This document shows, piece by piece, positions 1 through 8,802 of a stretch of 64,000 nucleotides of DNA. Made by a program: the position numbers and the translations under genes. A model generated the notes under the pieces. That model searched no databases. It was not told the origin of the DNA and saw nothing but the letters and a program-made list of their open reading frames with translations. Origin of the DNA: Spirochaetota bacterium (lineage in GTDB: Bacteria; Spirochaetota; Brevinematia; DTOW01). The stretch spans positions 49,136 to 113,135 of the forward strand of contig JANXAC010000004.1 in NCBI GenBank assembly GCA_025061835.1, written 5' to 3'. Numbering within the stretch: position 1 is the stretch's first letter; every line of letters begins with the position of its first letter.

Positions 1-1
1 C

Positions 2-298
2 TGTAAGTATAGGCTATTTTCTAATTCAGTTACGGCGGTTGAAGTTCCACAAGGGATAGATGGAACTAAAATTCCAAAGCTTATGAGAAACAAATATGGT
101 GCTGAAATTGCGGGAGGTCAGGGTAGTATGAAGGGACAGATATTCAGGCTTGGACATCTTGGATATGTTGATAAGGGTGATGTTGTTGTGATGCTTCAAG
201 CATTGGAATTCACACTACGTGAGCTTGGATACAAGTTCAACATAGGAGATAGCATATCAGCAGCTAATAAGATCATCTTTGATAAGTACGAATTCTAG
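2..298 (+). CDS. Class V aminotransferase, C-terminal fragment
   Basis: The frame is open from the window edge and ends at a TAG, so only the last 98 residues are present. The fragment contains VTAVEVPQGIDG, then AEIAGGQGSMKGQIFRLGHL and a final helical part. This is the C-terminal small domain of PLP-dependent class V aminotransferases of the alanine/serine-glyoxylate type, in which the GxGxxKGxxFRxGHxG stretch is typical. The PLP lysine lies upstream, outside the window, so the exact substrate cannot be judged. An internal ATG at 83 exists but would remove conserved sequence and is not a plausible start. Confidence 0.85.
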   Translation, partial: CKYRLFSNSVTAVEVPQGIDGTKIPKLMRNKYGAEIAGGQGSMKGQIFRLGHLGYVDKGDVVVMLQALEFTLRELGYKFNIGDSISAANKIIFDKYEF

Positions 299-389
299 AA
301 ATTTATCTTGGTTTGCGCGAAAAATTCTTTTGATTGTAGAAAAAGTTGTATATACTTATATATTATTATATATCGTTTAGGAGGTATAT

Positions 390-1745
390 ATGAGAAAGAC
401 TCTATCGTTTGGAATATTGTTGTTGGTGATAATAGGACTGCTTGGTTGTCCTGCTCCAAGACCTGATGAAGAACTTAAACTAGCGAAGGAGAAACTGGAG
501 CAAGCACAGAAGGAGGAAGCTCCAACCTTCGCTAAAGAAGACTTTGACAGAGCCAAGAAAAATTATATAGATGCAACTAACCTAGTTGAGCAGGGAAAGA
601 ACGAGGATGCTAAAAAGAGAGCATTGGTATCAATAACAAATTCAGAAACTGCAATCCTTAATTCAAGAAGAGTAAGAGCGCAGAATGAACTAACAAAACT
701 TGACGGTTTGATAAAAGAATCCTCATCACTCAGGATGGATGTGGTTTATCCAGATAGTTACAATTCCTACACTAATTCATACCAAGTCTCACTTGATCTA
801 TTCAATAAATCAAACTATGTTGAGTCTATACAGAATTCAAGGAAGACTATTTCCGAGGTTGAAGTAACTCTTAAAGAACTGAAAGATAAGTGGAATACTG
901 CTAGGACTGAACTAGGTAGAGCAACTTCAAGAACTGAAAGACTAAAAAGGATCGCAAGGTGGCTTTCATCTGAAGTTCAGGAAATTGAAAGTCTGGTAGT
1001 TGAAGCAAGGAAGTTGTTGGATGAAGCAAAACTTGATGATAGTATTCAGAAATCCAGAGAAGCAAATGCGAAACTTGATGAACTTACAGGAAAACTTAGA
1101 CAGAGAAACGAACAAGAATTAGATAATACTGGAAGCAGAATGAAAGAGTTGAAAATAAATAAGATACAAATAAAGTTTATGTATTTTGCTAGGTCTATTG
1201 AAGAGATAGCATATTCAAAAATGGTAGATACTGATAAGAGAATAGCACTTATGTATGAAGAGACTGCAAAACCTACTGAGCAGAAGAATATATCACAAAT
1301 GACAGACCAAGAACTAGAAGAATACAAAATATCGCTTGAATCTGAGGTTTCAAACCTTGCACAGGAGATAAAAACACTTTATAACCAAGCGCAACAAGAC
1401 TATACTAACGGTAATTATGAGGACTCACTTGAGAAACTAGATAGAGTTAATCAATTACTTGACATATATTCCCTAAAGAAATCAGAGATTAATCTAGTGG
1501 TTAAGGAGATAGAAAATAGGAAGGCTAGGGTAACAAAAGAAACAAAAGTAACACCAGCACCTAAAAAAGTCTCAGCTTACTCTGTAAAAAGTGGTGACTT
1601 TCTCTCAAAGATAGCAGGTAATTTATTCGGAGGTGCCTATTGGTGGTGGCCCAAAATATTCACTGCTAACAGAGATAAGATAAAAGATCCCGATGTGATT
1701 GAAGTTGGAATTGAACTAGTTATACCTGCTATTCCAGAGGAATAG
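390..1745 (+). CDS. Lipoprotein with coiled-coil body and C-terminal LysM domain
   Basis: The start is fixed by AGGAGG five bases upstream. The 451-residue product opens with a lipoprotein signal peptide ending in the lipobox LLGC (Cys20), so it should be lipidated and anchored in an envelope membrane. Residues 25-390 are highly charged, mostly helical and rich in K, E and Q, with repeated NYxDAxxLVEQGK-like segments resembling TPR or coiled-coil units. Residues about 395-450 form a LysM domain (YSVKSGDFLSKIAGNLFGG, then WWPKIFTANRDKI, then IEVGIELVIP), which binds peptidoglycan glycans. It probably tethers an envelope membrane to the cell wall. The sigma factor starts on the next base, so the two are likely co-transcribed. 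No specific enzymatic function is visible. Confidence 0.85.
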   Translation: MRKTLSFGILLLVIIGLLGCPAPRPDEELKLAKEKLEQAQKEEAPTFAKEDFDRAKKNYIDATNLVEQGKNEDAKKRALVSITNSETAILNSRRVRAQNELTKLDGLIKESSSLRMDVVYPDSYNSYTNSYQVSLDLFNKSNYVESIQNSRKTISEVEVTLKELKDKWNTARTELGRATSRTERLKRIARWLSSEVQEIESLVVEARKLLDEAKLDDSIQKSREANAKLDELTGKLRQRNEQELDNTGSRMKELKINKIQIKFMYFARSIEEIAYSKMVDTDKRIALMYEETAKPTEQKNISQMTDQELEEYKISLESEVSNLAQEIKTLYNQAQQDYTNGNYEDSLEKLDRVNQLLDIYSLKKSEINLVVKEIENRKARVTKETKVTPAPKKVSAYSVKSGDFLSKIAGNLFGGAYWWWPKIFTANRDKIKDPDVIEVGIELVIPAIPEE

Positions 1746-2288
1746 ATGTCCTATGAAATAATATCTGATGATGATATTGTTTCATTACTAATAGAAAAGA
1801 GCAACGAAAGCAAACAGAAGGCGTTTAATCTAGCATACGACAAATATTTGAATTTTGTCTATGACTTTGGAAGGACAATGGGCATACCCAAAGACCACTG
1901 TGATGACTTCGTTCAGGAAGTTTTTTTTAGACTTTTTAGAAAAATTCACAAGTTCAACACTAAAAAAAGATTTTTTCCATGGTTCTACTCGCTAGTAAGA
2001 AACTGTTGCTATGATTACATTAAATACCTTGAGAAGCATAAAGATATAGATTATAGGATAGAGAATTATGTATATAACCCCTATGAGTTTGAGATAGAGA
2101 CTATAAACTATGTTAGAGACATAATCTCAAGGCTTCCAAATGATGAAAGAGAGGTAATATTCTTAAGATTTTACCAAGATTTATCTGTTGATGAGATTAC
2201 ACAAATTCTTGGATACTCAACTAGAAAAGTGTATAATATTATTGATAAAGCACTTAAGGAAATAGAGAAACATTGGTCTGAAAAATAG
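1746..2288 (+). CDS. Sigma-70 family RNA polymerase sigma factor, ECF-like
   Basis: The 180-residue protein has the two-domain ECF layout. Region 2 lies at about residues 25-95 (CDDFVQEVFFRLFRKIHKF, then FFPWFYSLVRNCCYDYIKY). Region 4 lies at about 125-178 (RLPNDEREVIFLRFYQDLS, then EITQILGYSTRKVYNIIDKA), the helix-turn-helix that reads the -35 box. It should redirect RNA polymerase to a small regulon. The ATG follows the stop of the LysM lipoprotein gene with no gap, and the MlaF-like ATPase starts three bases after its own stop, so the three appear translationally coupled. No anti-sigma gene is adjacent. The envelope neighbours suggest, but do not prove, an envelope-related role. Confidence 0.88.
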   Translation: MSYEIISDDDIVSLLIEKSNESKQKAFNLAYDKYLNFVYDFGRTMGIPKDHCDDFVQEVFFRLFRKIHKFNTKKRFFPWFYSLVRNCCYDYIKYLEKHKDIDYRIENYVYNPYEFEIETINYVRDIISRLPNDEREVIFLRFYQDLSVDEITQILGYSTRKVYNIIDKALKEIEKHWSEK

Positions 2289-2290
2289 TT

Positions 2291-3040
2291 ATGGAAATCA
2301 TTAGAGTTGAGGGACTTTACAAGTCGTTTGGTTCTCATCAAGTTTTGAGGGACATAAACTTTTCAATTGACAGTGATAGGTTGCTAATTATTGGGCGAAG
2401 CGGGATGGGTAAGAGTGTTTTAATAAAGAGTATTGTTAGGCTTCTGGAACCTGACAGGGGTAGAGTGTTTTTGAACGGTGTTGAAGTAACATCTTTGAGT
2501 GAGAGACAACTTGAAGAGTTGTGGAGGGAGGTTGGGTTTCTTTTTCAGAGTGGTGCTTTGTTTGACTATATGAATGTTGAGGAGAATATTCTTTTCGTTC
2601 TTGAGAATGTTAGAGGTATAACGGGAGATAAGGCGAAGAAGAGAGTTAAGGAAGTTTTGGAAATGGTAGGGCTGCCGAATGTAGGAAACAAAATGCCGTC
2701 TGAGTTGAGTGGTGGTATGAGAAAGCGGGTAGCACTCGCTAGAACAATCTCAACTTATCCTAGCATCCTGTTTCTTGATGAGCCTACCACAGGTCTTGAT
2801 CCAATAACATCAGACTATGTTATCTCATCAGTGATAGAATTAAAAGACTACCTTGGTATTCCAATAGTTGTAGTCACTCACGACGTTGAGGTAATGAAGA
2901 AAATTAGTGGTAAAGTAATTATGATTGAAAACTCTCAGATTGTCTTCTTTGGAGACTTTGAAGATATGATTAGAAACGGTAATGAATACATAAGACAGTT
3001 CTTGAATGGGCTCTCTGAAGGCCCCATAAATGTAGTCTGA
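2291..3040 (+). CDS. mlaF: ABC transporter ATPase, MlaF/MkL (lipid transport) type
   Basis: The protein is a 249-residue nucleotide-binding subunit with Walker A GRSGMGKS, Q-loop FLFQSGALF, signature LSGGMRKRVALAR and Walker B ILFLDEPTTGLD. The combination of GALFDYMNVEEN after the Q-loop and the MRKR signature is characteristic of the MlaF/Ttg2A family, which powers phospholipid movement between inner and outer membrane with an MlaE permease and an MCE-domain MlaD. Neither partner is next to it; the next gene runs the other way. The family is confident, but the cargo is inferred from the family. It is the third gene of the run that begins with the LysM lipoprotein. Confidence 0.85.
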   Translation: MEIIRVEGLYKSFGSHQVLRDINFSIDSDRLLIIGRSGMGKSVLIKSIVRLLEPDRGRVFLNGVEVTSLSERQLEELWREVGFLFQSGALFDYMNVEENILFVLENVRGITGDKAKKRVKEVLEMVGLPNVGNKMPSELSGGMRKRVALARTISTYPSILFLDEPTTGLDPITSDYVISSVIELKDYLGIPIVVVTHDVEVMKKISGKVIMIENSQIVFFGDFEDMIRNGNEYIRQFLNGLSEGPINVV

Positions 3041-3213
3041 TAAGTTTGTAGTTTGAAGATGTCTTGGTCTTTGTGATCTTGACTTCAAGGTATTAGACAT
3101 TATCCATAAATTTTGAAAATTTATCGTTTTATGAGTGTTGGTCATTAAAGCAAGTTAGGATGGTTTATTCTAGATGATTAACAGTCTAGAGTTGTCTTTA
3201 TAGTTCAAGAACA

Positions 3214-4596
3214 CTATGCTTTTTCTCTAAGTAGTAAATATAATGCGGGTATTGTTAGAACAATGTTTGACCACCAAGCACCGATAACTGGGTCTAGATC
3301 TCCGTTTCTAATGGGTATTTCTGAGATGAAAGTAAGGTAAGTTTGTATAAGTATAATAATTATACCGATTATGAGAGAACCACCTTTTCCAGTTCTAACC
3401 TTGACCATTATTCCGAATACAAAACCTATGAGCCCATAAACAATTGCTGACACAGGTATTGATGTCTTCTTATGCTGCTCAAAGATAAATATATTGTAAT
3501 TTACCATTTCTGGGGAGGTATTGAGAGACTTTATTTTTATACTTAGTTCTGAAATATTGCTTAATGTTGAATTAAAATGTTTTTTAGCGTTTTCTCTAGC
3601 ATTTTCATCCTTAAGAAGTGAGAAAATATATTCAGGTAAGGTTGTAATTATCTTTTTATAGTTTTCAATTAGTTTTTCATTCAGTGAGGATAAAGTCTTA
3701 AGTGTTGATTTTAAGTTCGTTTGTTCCTTCATTTTTTCAATTATCTTTTCGGTTTTGTATCTTGACATAAGTCTTGGTTGGAGTTCTGTGTTGTAGGTTG
3801 GAATGTAGGATACTTCGTAGTCTATTCTTAATTCAGCTTCCTTAAACTGTGATGAGAATATACTGCCATCGGATGATTTGTCAATGTAAGTTCCGTTAAA
3901 CAGTAGAATAGAATAGTAAGGAACATCGCCAGTTGATATTATTCTTCCTGTATTTGCTTTAATTATTTTCTCACTGTTTTTGGTTTTCTGATATATTTCA
4001 ACACCTTTCATCTCACCACCTTGTAGTTCCTCAAAACCAATATTGAAGTCTCCAATCTTGGGAAACTCCCCGGGGTTTATGTCAATAAAAGGTTTTTCAA
4101 CTCTCATCTTTATCATTGACCTTATATACATTTCATTACCTTTTATCAGAACTGTGTCAAAGAAAGTGTAGGTTATACTTCCTATAAGTAATGAGAATAC
4201 CAGAACTGGTAAGAATAGTCTTGTTTTCCTAATGCCACTGGACCTCAAGACAAGTATCTCTAGGTTGAGTGAGAGTTTGTTAAAGGTAAGCAAAGTTGCC
4301 ATTATCATACCTGCAGGTATCGTTATAGCCATCGTGAAAGGAAGACTGTAAAAGAATATGCTTAAGGTAGTAGTGAGTTGTGCGCCTTTCTGAATATATT
4401 GAACATATATTAGGTATACCTCCTTTAACCACACAACCAGTGAGATTATGAGAAACGAAACTACATAGCTTATTGCTAGATCCTTATATACCATTATATC
4501 GTATCTCTTTAAAGGTATATAACTAGAATTTATGTGTGAGATAACTCTCTTGAGGACATTTTTGACGGCTGAAGTAATAACATTAAGTGTCTTCAT
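3214..4596 (-). CDS. LptF/LptG family (YjgP/YjgQ) permease
   Basis: The 460-residue membrane protein has the family layout: three N-terminal transmembrane helices (about residues 45-155), a periplasmic beta-jellyroll-like domain (about 165-290, including GEFPKIGDFNIGFEELQGG), a helical insertion (about 295-380), and three C-terminal helices with GLIGFVFGIMVKVRTGKG. LptF/LptG form the transmembrane part of the LptB2FG exporter that lifts lipopolysaccharide out of the inner membrane. The presence of lpxD in this window agrees with LPS. The start is uncertain: the first ATG adds about 34 residues ahead of the usual family start, and no clear ribosome binding site decides. Whether it is F or G cannot be told from one sequence. 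Confidence 0.85.
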   Translation of the reverse strand: MKTLNVITSAVKNVLKRVISHINSSYIPLKRYDIMVYKDLAISYVVSFLIISLVVWLKEVYLIYVQYIQKGAQLTTTLSIFFYSLPFTMAITIPAGMIMATLLTFNKLSLNLEILVLRSSGIRKTRLFLPVLVFSLLIGSITYTFFDTVLIKGNEMYIRSMIKMRVEKPFIDINPGEFPKIGDFNIGFEELQGGEMKGVEIYQKTKNSEKIIKANTGRIISTGDVPYYSILLFNGTYIDKSSDGSIFSSQFKEAELRIDYEVSYIPTYNTELQPRLMSRYKTEKIIEKMKEQTNLKSTLKTLSSLNEKLIENYKKIITTLPEYIFSLLKDENARENAKKHFNSTLSNISELSIKIKSLNTSPEMVNYNIFIFEQHKKTSIPVSAIVYGLIGFVFGIMVKVRTGKGGSLIIGIIIILIQTYLTFISEIPIRNGDLDPVIGAWWSNIVLTIPALYLLLREKA

Positions 4597-4725
4597 CTTC
4601 TTATCAAGCCTGGAGGATATTTTAATTGAGAGTATTTTTAAAATACATTTTACGAAAGGTTTTAGTTTTCTTGAAAAGAGGAGTTATTTTATTTAAGAAT
4701 GAATGAAGATAGGAGGAGTGTAGGT

Positions 4726-7700
4726 ATGAATGCTATTTTGGTAGTCAGGTTAGTTATTCTAATGGTATTGACACTATTTGTATCTTTACGTTCGTTTTCT
4801 AATGTGCTTATCGTTAGTGAAACTCCGCTCAAGGGCAAGGTTACATTAAGCCAAGAAGATATTGACTTTGTGAATACTCTAGTTACATATTCTCTTAATG
4901 ACCTTTCAGATATTTTACCATATGGATATATAGATATAACTACTGCGCAGGATTGGTATAATTCTGTGGTTGATATAGTGAATGCTACGAATACTAATGT
5001 GGTTATGGTTAAAGGTAAGCCGAGTGTTCCGAAACCACTTCCTAAACTAAAGATAACTACACTCAATGCTCAAGCACTCTCAACATTAACTAAACTTATT
5101 CCAGATATAAAAGGTGCTGTAATTTCATCTTACAGCGTAGCAGGTAATGTTCTTAAAGTAAGTATTCAATATCTTGACCAAACAGGTAAGGCAGTAAATA
5201 GAAAGAATGTTGATATACCTCTTGCGATCTTGAAAGACAGGGATAGTGTTTTACTACAGGTTAAGGAAAACATGGTTGATTTGCTTAATGCTTGGAAATT
5301 CTATTATTACGATCCTAAAAGGACAGCAACGGTAAATATCAGTGTCAAGCCTACACCAAAGGATCTGTCAATACTAGTGAAGCCTGATAATCTTCAACTG
5401 AAACCTGGTAAGAATACTCTTAACGAAGGTGAATACACTCTTTTAGTATCTGCTTCTGGCATTCAACCTATAATAACGAATATCCTAGTTCCTCCTGGTG
5501 GAAACATAAACTTGAGTTTCAACCTTCTACCAGCACAGAAAATAGATAGCCCAGTTCCAGTCGGAACTGTTTATATAGATGCTAATGTAAAAGGTGTTCC
5601 TCTTATAATAGCAGAAGGTAATATCTTTGGAACAACACCATTGACAACAAACCTAACCGAAGGAGTAAAGAATTTGATCTTCCAACAGACACCTACAACA
5701 CTACTCAAGTCTGCCCAGATTGAAGTGAAACCAAATCAACTTAATTACTACTACATAAACCTAGAGAGAGTAGGTGCTGGTGTAAATATAATAGCAGATA
5801 ACAATTCCTACGTTGTCATAAACAGAAAACTTGAAGGGATTGTAACAGCAGGTAGTTATTCAAGGAGTTTGACAAGGGGTATCCATACCATAACAGTATT
5901 TAAGAATGGTTTTGAGGCATTTAGAACGAATATCAATATAACTTCTGACGAAAAGGTGACATTGAGAGTTAGTCTATCCCCTAAGAAAGTTCCTGTATAT
6001 ATAGTAACGCCACAAAGTAGGGAAGCAATAGTATCATATCAAGGTAGAAACATAGGTACTACTCCATACTCTTTAAGGGTGGATCAAGGTAGGGAGGCAA
6101 AGATTGATATAGTAGCACAGGAAGTAGGTTTCAACAACGCTACTATAACATTTTTACCGTCAATGGCAAAGATAAACAATGTCGTTCAAAATCTATCCCC
6201 ACTTTACGGAGACTTGTTAATCCTTACTGATCCAATTGATGCGATAGTGAAGATAGATGGTAGGATTGTTGGAAAAACTGGTCTTGACGGACTTCTTCTC
6301 AGGAGTATCTCTTCAAGAAGGTCGTTTATTTTCATTCAGAAGGAAGGATACAAGGCTGTCAAAACGAACCTTTATATACTTCCTAATATTCAGAACTCTC
6401 TTTCATACAAGCTTAAAGAGGCACCTATTAAGCTATTCATAAACACTCTACCAGTTCAGAATGTGAGCATATATATGAACGAGGAGTACTACGGTGAAAA
6501 TGATGGTGTTGTTAATGTTGAACTTGGAAACTTTGTTATGAAACTTTTAAAGAGAGGTTTTAGGACAGTATATACTAATGTTTCGTTCCCAGATAAGATT
6601 GATAATATAATACCTATAACTATTCAGATGACACCCGGGTTGAGCGAATCCGAGGTTATTGAACAAGCTAATAGTGATTTAACTACTATTGATACACTTG
6701 TATCAAATGGTAACTACGTAGATGCATACGATATGATAAGAAAAGTAAAAGAGCAGATAATATCTTCTGGATATACAAACTTCTCTAAAGAGGTCTTGAG
6801 TCTATATAACTTCGTAGTTACTAAGGAAAGGCAGATTGCGCCTGAGGTAGAATTTGCTATTCTTAGCAGGGAAGCTAATGATGTTGTTACGAGGTCAGAT
6901 GCTTTTTCAAGGGTTGGTGCTTATGAAGAAGGTATTAAGGTTATAAGAGAGTTCTTCAAGAAAGTTGATGCCTCATCACTGTCGCAACAGGGTAAGGATC
7001 AAGTTAAAGGTATTGTCAAAGATAAGTATAGAGAACTTGCTTTTGCGAATCTAAATTCAAAGGTTTCAAACTCGCTTGTTCAGATAGATAGACTGGTAGC
7101 TAGGGGAGAAAAATCCGCTGCTTCATCTCTGTATGAAGATAGTATCAAGATGGTTGATGAGTATGTTGTTGAGTTTCCTGAGATTGAAGCAGATGTAATG
7201 AAGATAAGAAATACACTGATTTCCAACTATATACCCCTTGGTATTGAGGTCATCAGTAATAAGGTTGAAGTAACTCTAGTGAATGTAGATGATCTTGATA
7301 AGAAAAAGAACTATACTAATGCTATTGATGTTTTGTCATCAGCAATAAAGGAGATAAGATTATCGAAGTTATACTTCTTGGATCAAGTTAAGGCTTTTGA
7401 GTCTAGACTCAACCAAAAATATGAAGAAATAATTTCAAAGATGTCAGAAGAAGAGCAGATGGGAGAAGCAAGAAAAGCTTATGAGGAAATAAAACCTATT
7501 CTTAAGGAAGCAGTAAGACTTGCTAGCATAAAAGAATATGATAGCGCTATAAGGAAGTATAAAGAAGCACTTGAGTATATAGAAATATCAGAGTTCAAGG
7601 AAAACCCTTTCTTCAAAAAACTTAAGGATGATATAATTTCCCGTATAGTGGAACTCGAGCAGGAAAAGAAGCGAGAGGGGGAAGAGAGAGCTAAAAGGTT

Positions 7701-8226
7701 GAAACTACAAGAAGAGATAGAAAAGAGAAAAGCAGATTTACCTTGGTGGACTAGAATGCAAAGGGCATGGACTGGTGTAGGATTTGAGATTTTCGGTTCC
7801 TTCCTAATACCTAGCGGTGTAGATTTCTATACAACAAATATGAACATACCAATTGGTGCTAAAATACACATATCTTTCTTACCTATACTTGGTTTCTCCT
7901 TTGGTGGATACTATAATGTTAATTCTTCTCAGGTCTATCAGGGGGCTGCATACCTAGGATGGTTTGGTTTTGGTCAGGTTACTTTAAGAATCCCTATTGT
8001 CAAACAGTTTTCATTGTTCGGCTCTTTTGGAACAGGTTTCTCTCAACTAATAAATGAACCTTTAAGGTTTAGGTTAGGAAATGACTACCTACTCAACGCA
8101 GGCATTGACCTAAAATTCAATTGGTTTGGAATAAGACTATTCTACAACATGGCTTTCTATGATAGCTTCAATAAAAACCAGATTGGTGGAGGAATGGGTA
8201 TAGTCCTTTGGGCTACTGAGGATTAA
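4726..8226 (+). CDS. Large exported PEGA-domain protein with C-terminal barrel-like region
   Basis: I chose the second ATG because AGGAGG at 4711-4716 lies nine bases upstream; the ATG at 4699 has no such site. The 1166-residue product has a signal peptide (VVRLVILMVLTLFVSL), an N-terminal alpha/beta domain, then several PEGA-like beta-sandwich units, for example GTTPLTTNLTEG, GTTPYSLRVDQG and KIDGRIVGKTG. Residues about 640-990 form a long helical section that ends in a strongly charged coiled coil. The last 160 residues are rich in aromatics and glycine, alternate like beta strands (SFSFGGYYNV, YLGWFGFGQVTLRI) and end near an aromatic residue, consistent with a small outer-membrane barrel. 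PEGA domains are common in surface proteins and are not catalytic. The precise role is unknown. Confidence 0.8.
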   Translation: MNAILVVRLVILMVLTLFVSLRSFSNVLIVSETPLKGKVTLSQEDIDFVNTLVTYSLNDLSDILPYGYIDITTAQDWYNSVVDIVNATNTNVVMVKGKPSVPKPLPKLKITTLNAQALSTLTKLIPDIKGAVISSYSVAGNVLKVSIQYLDQTGKAVNRKNVDIPLAILKDRDSVLLQVKENMVDLLNAWKFYYYDPKRTATVNISVKPTPKDLSILVKPDNLQLKPGKNTLNEGEYTLLVSASGIQPIITNILVPPGGNINLSFNLLPAQKIDSPVPVGTVYIDANVKGVPLIIAEGNIFGTTPLTTNLTEGVKNLIFQQTPTTLLKSAQIEVKPNQLNYYYINLERVGAGVNIIADNNSYVVINRKLEGIVTAGSYSRSLTRGIHTITVFKNGFEAFRTNINITSDEKVTLRVSLSPKKVPVYIVTPQSREAIVSYQGRNIGTTPYSLRVDQGREAKIDIVAQEVGFNNATITFLPSMAKINNVVQNLSPLYGDLLILTDPIDAIVKIDGRIVGKTGLDGLLLRSISSRRSFIFIQKEGYKAVKTNLYILPNIQNSLSYKLKEAPIKLFINTLPVQNVSIYMNEEYYGENDGVVNVELGNFVMKLLKRGFRTVYTNVSFPDKIDNIIPITIQMTPGLSESEVIEQANSDLTTIDTLVSNGNYVDAYDMIRKVKEQIISSGYTNFSKEVLSLYNFVVTKERQIAPEVEFAILSREANDVVTRSDAFSRVGAYEEGIKVIREFFKKVDASSLSQQGKDQVKGIVKDKYRELAFANLNSKVSNSLVQIDRLVARGEKSAASSLYEDSIKMVDEYVVEFPEIEADVMKIRNTLISNYIPLGIEVISNKVEVTLVNVDDLDKKKNYTNAIDVLSSAIKEIRLSKLYFLDQVKAFESRLNQKYEEIISKMSEEEQMGEARKAYEEIKPILKEAVRLASIKEYDSAIRKYKEALEYIEISEFKENPFFKKLKDDIISRIVELEQEKKREGEERAKRLKLQEEIEKRKADLPWWTRMQRAWTGVGFEIFGSFLIPSGVDFYTTNMNIPIGAKIHISFLPILGFSFGGYYNVNSSQVYQGAAYLGWFGFGQVTLRIPIVKQFSLFGSFGTGFSQLINEPLRFRLGNDYLLNAGIDLKFNWFGIRLFYNMAFYDSFNKNQIGGGMGIVLWATED

Positions 8227-8310
8227 GGATAAAACTTTGTTCTATACTAATAGTAATTACACTTTGTTTCTAGTGTATCCAGAATTATATTATCATATTA
8301 GGAGGTAAAT

Positions 8311-8730
8311 ATGGAAAAGTTATCTCTTACACCTGATCTAATTGTTGGAGTTGAGCTAATAGATGATCAGCATAGAGAACTTATTGATAGGATAAATAAA
8401 TTTATTGACGCTATATCGGTTTCTGATAGCAATGTTTTAGCCTCTGAACTTGAGAATATTTTTGATTTTATGTTGGATTATGCTCAATCTCACTTTTCAG
8501 ATGAAGAGAATCTAATGGATCAGCACAAATGTCCGATCCTAGATATTCAAAAAATGCAACATCAATTTTTCGTTATGGAAGCCAGAAAACTTAAGTTTGA
8601 CCTAAAAACAAAAGGTTTGACCAGTGAGCTAATTCAAAAATCTCAAAAGATTCTCGTTGAATGGATAAAATCCCATATATCTGGTATGGATAAAAAGATA
8701 AAAGATTGTGTTCATAAATCCAACTCTTGA
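8311..8730 (+). CDS. Bacteriohemerythrin-like protein
   Basis: The start is supported by AGGAGG six bases upstream. The 139-residue protein is a single hemerythrin domain, a four-helix bundle that holds a diiron centre and binds O2. Visible ligand positions are His21 (DDQHREL), His61 and Glu65 (SHFSDEE), His84 (QHQFF), and His122 with Asp127 (SHISGMD). The position four residues before His84, normally the first His of an HxxxH pair, is Gln80, so one of the canonical ligands appears substituted. It may serve O2 storage or sensing in a microaerophile, as in other motile bacteria. The gene stands alone between the PEGA protein and pyrC. Confidence 0.88.
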   Translation: MEKLSLTPDLIVGVELIDDQHRELIDRINKFIDAISVSDSNVLASELENIFDFMLDYAQSHFSDEENLMDQHKCPILDIQKMQHQFFVMEARKLKFDLKTKGLTSELIQKSQKILVEWIKSHISGMDKKIKDCVHKSNS

Positions 8731-8802
8731 AGGAATTGACATAGTTTCTATAAGGAACATAAAATGAAAAATCAAGGTATTGTTATTTAGAATGAGATAT
8801 GT

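Noticed and set aside
3008..3025. GGGC...GCCC hairpin at the end of the MlaF-like gene as a terminator
   Set aside because: It lies inside the coding sequence and lacks a U-run.
2840..3145. 101-codon minus-strand frame at the end of the MlaF-like gene
   Set aside because: It lies antisense to coding sequence, without a ribosome binding site or recognisable protein character.
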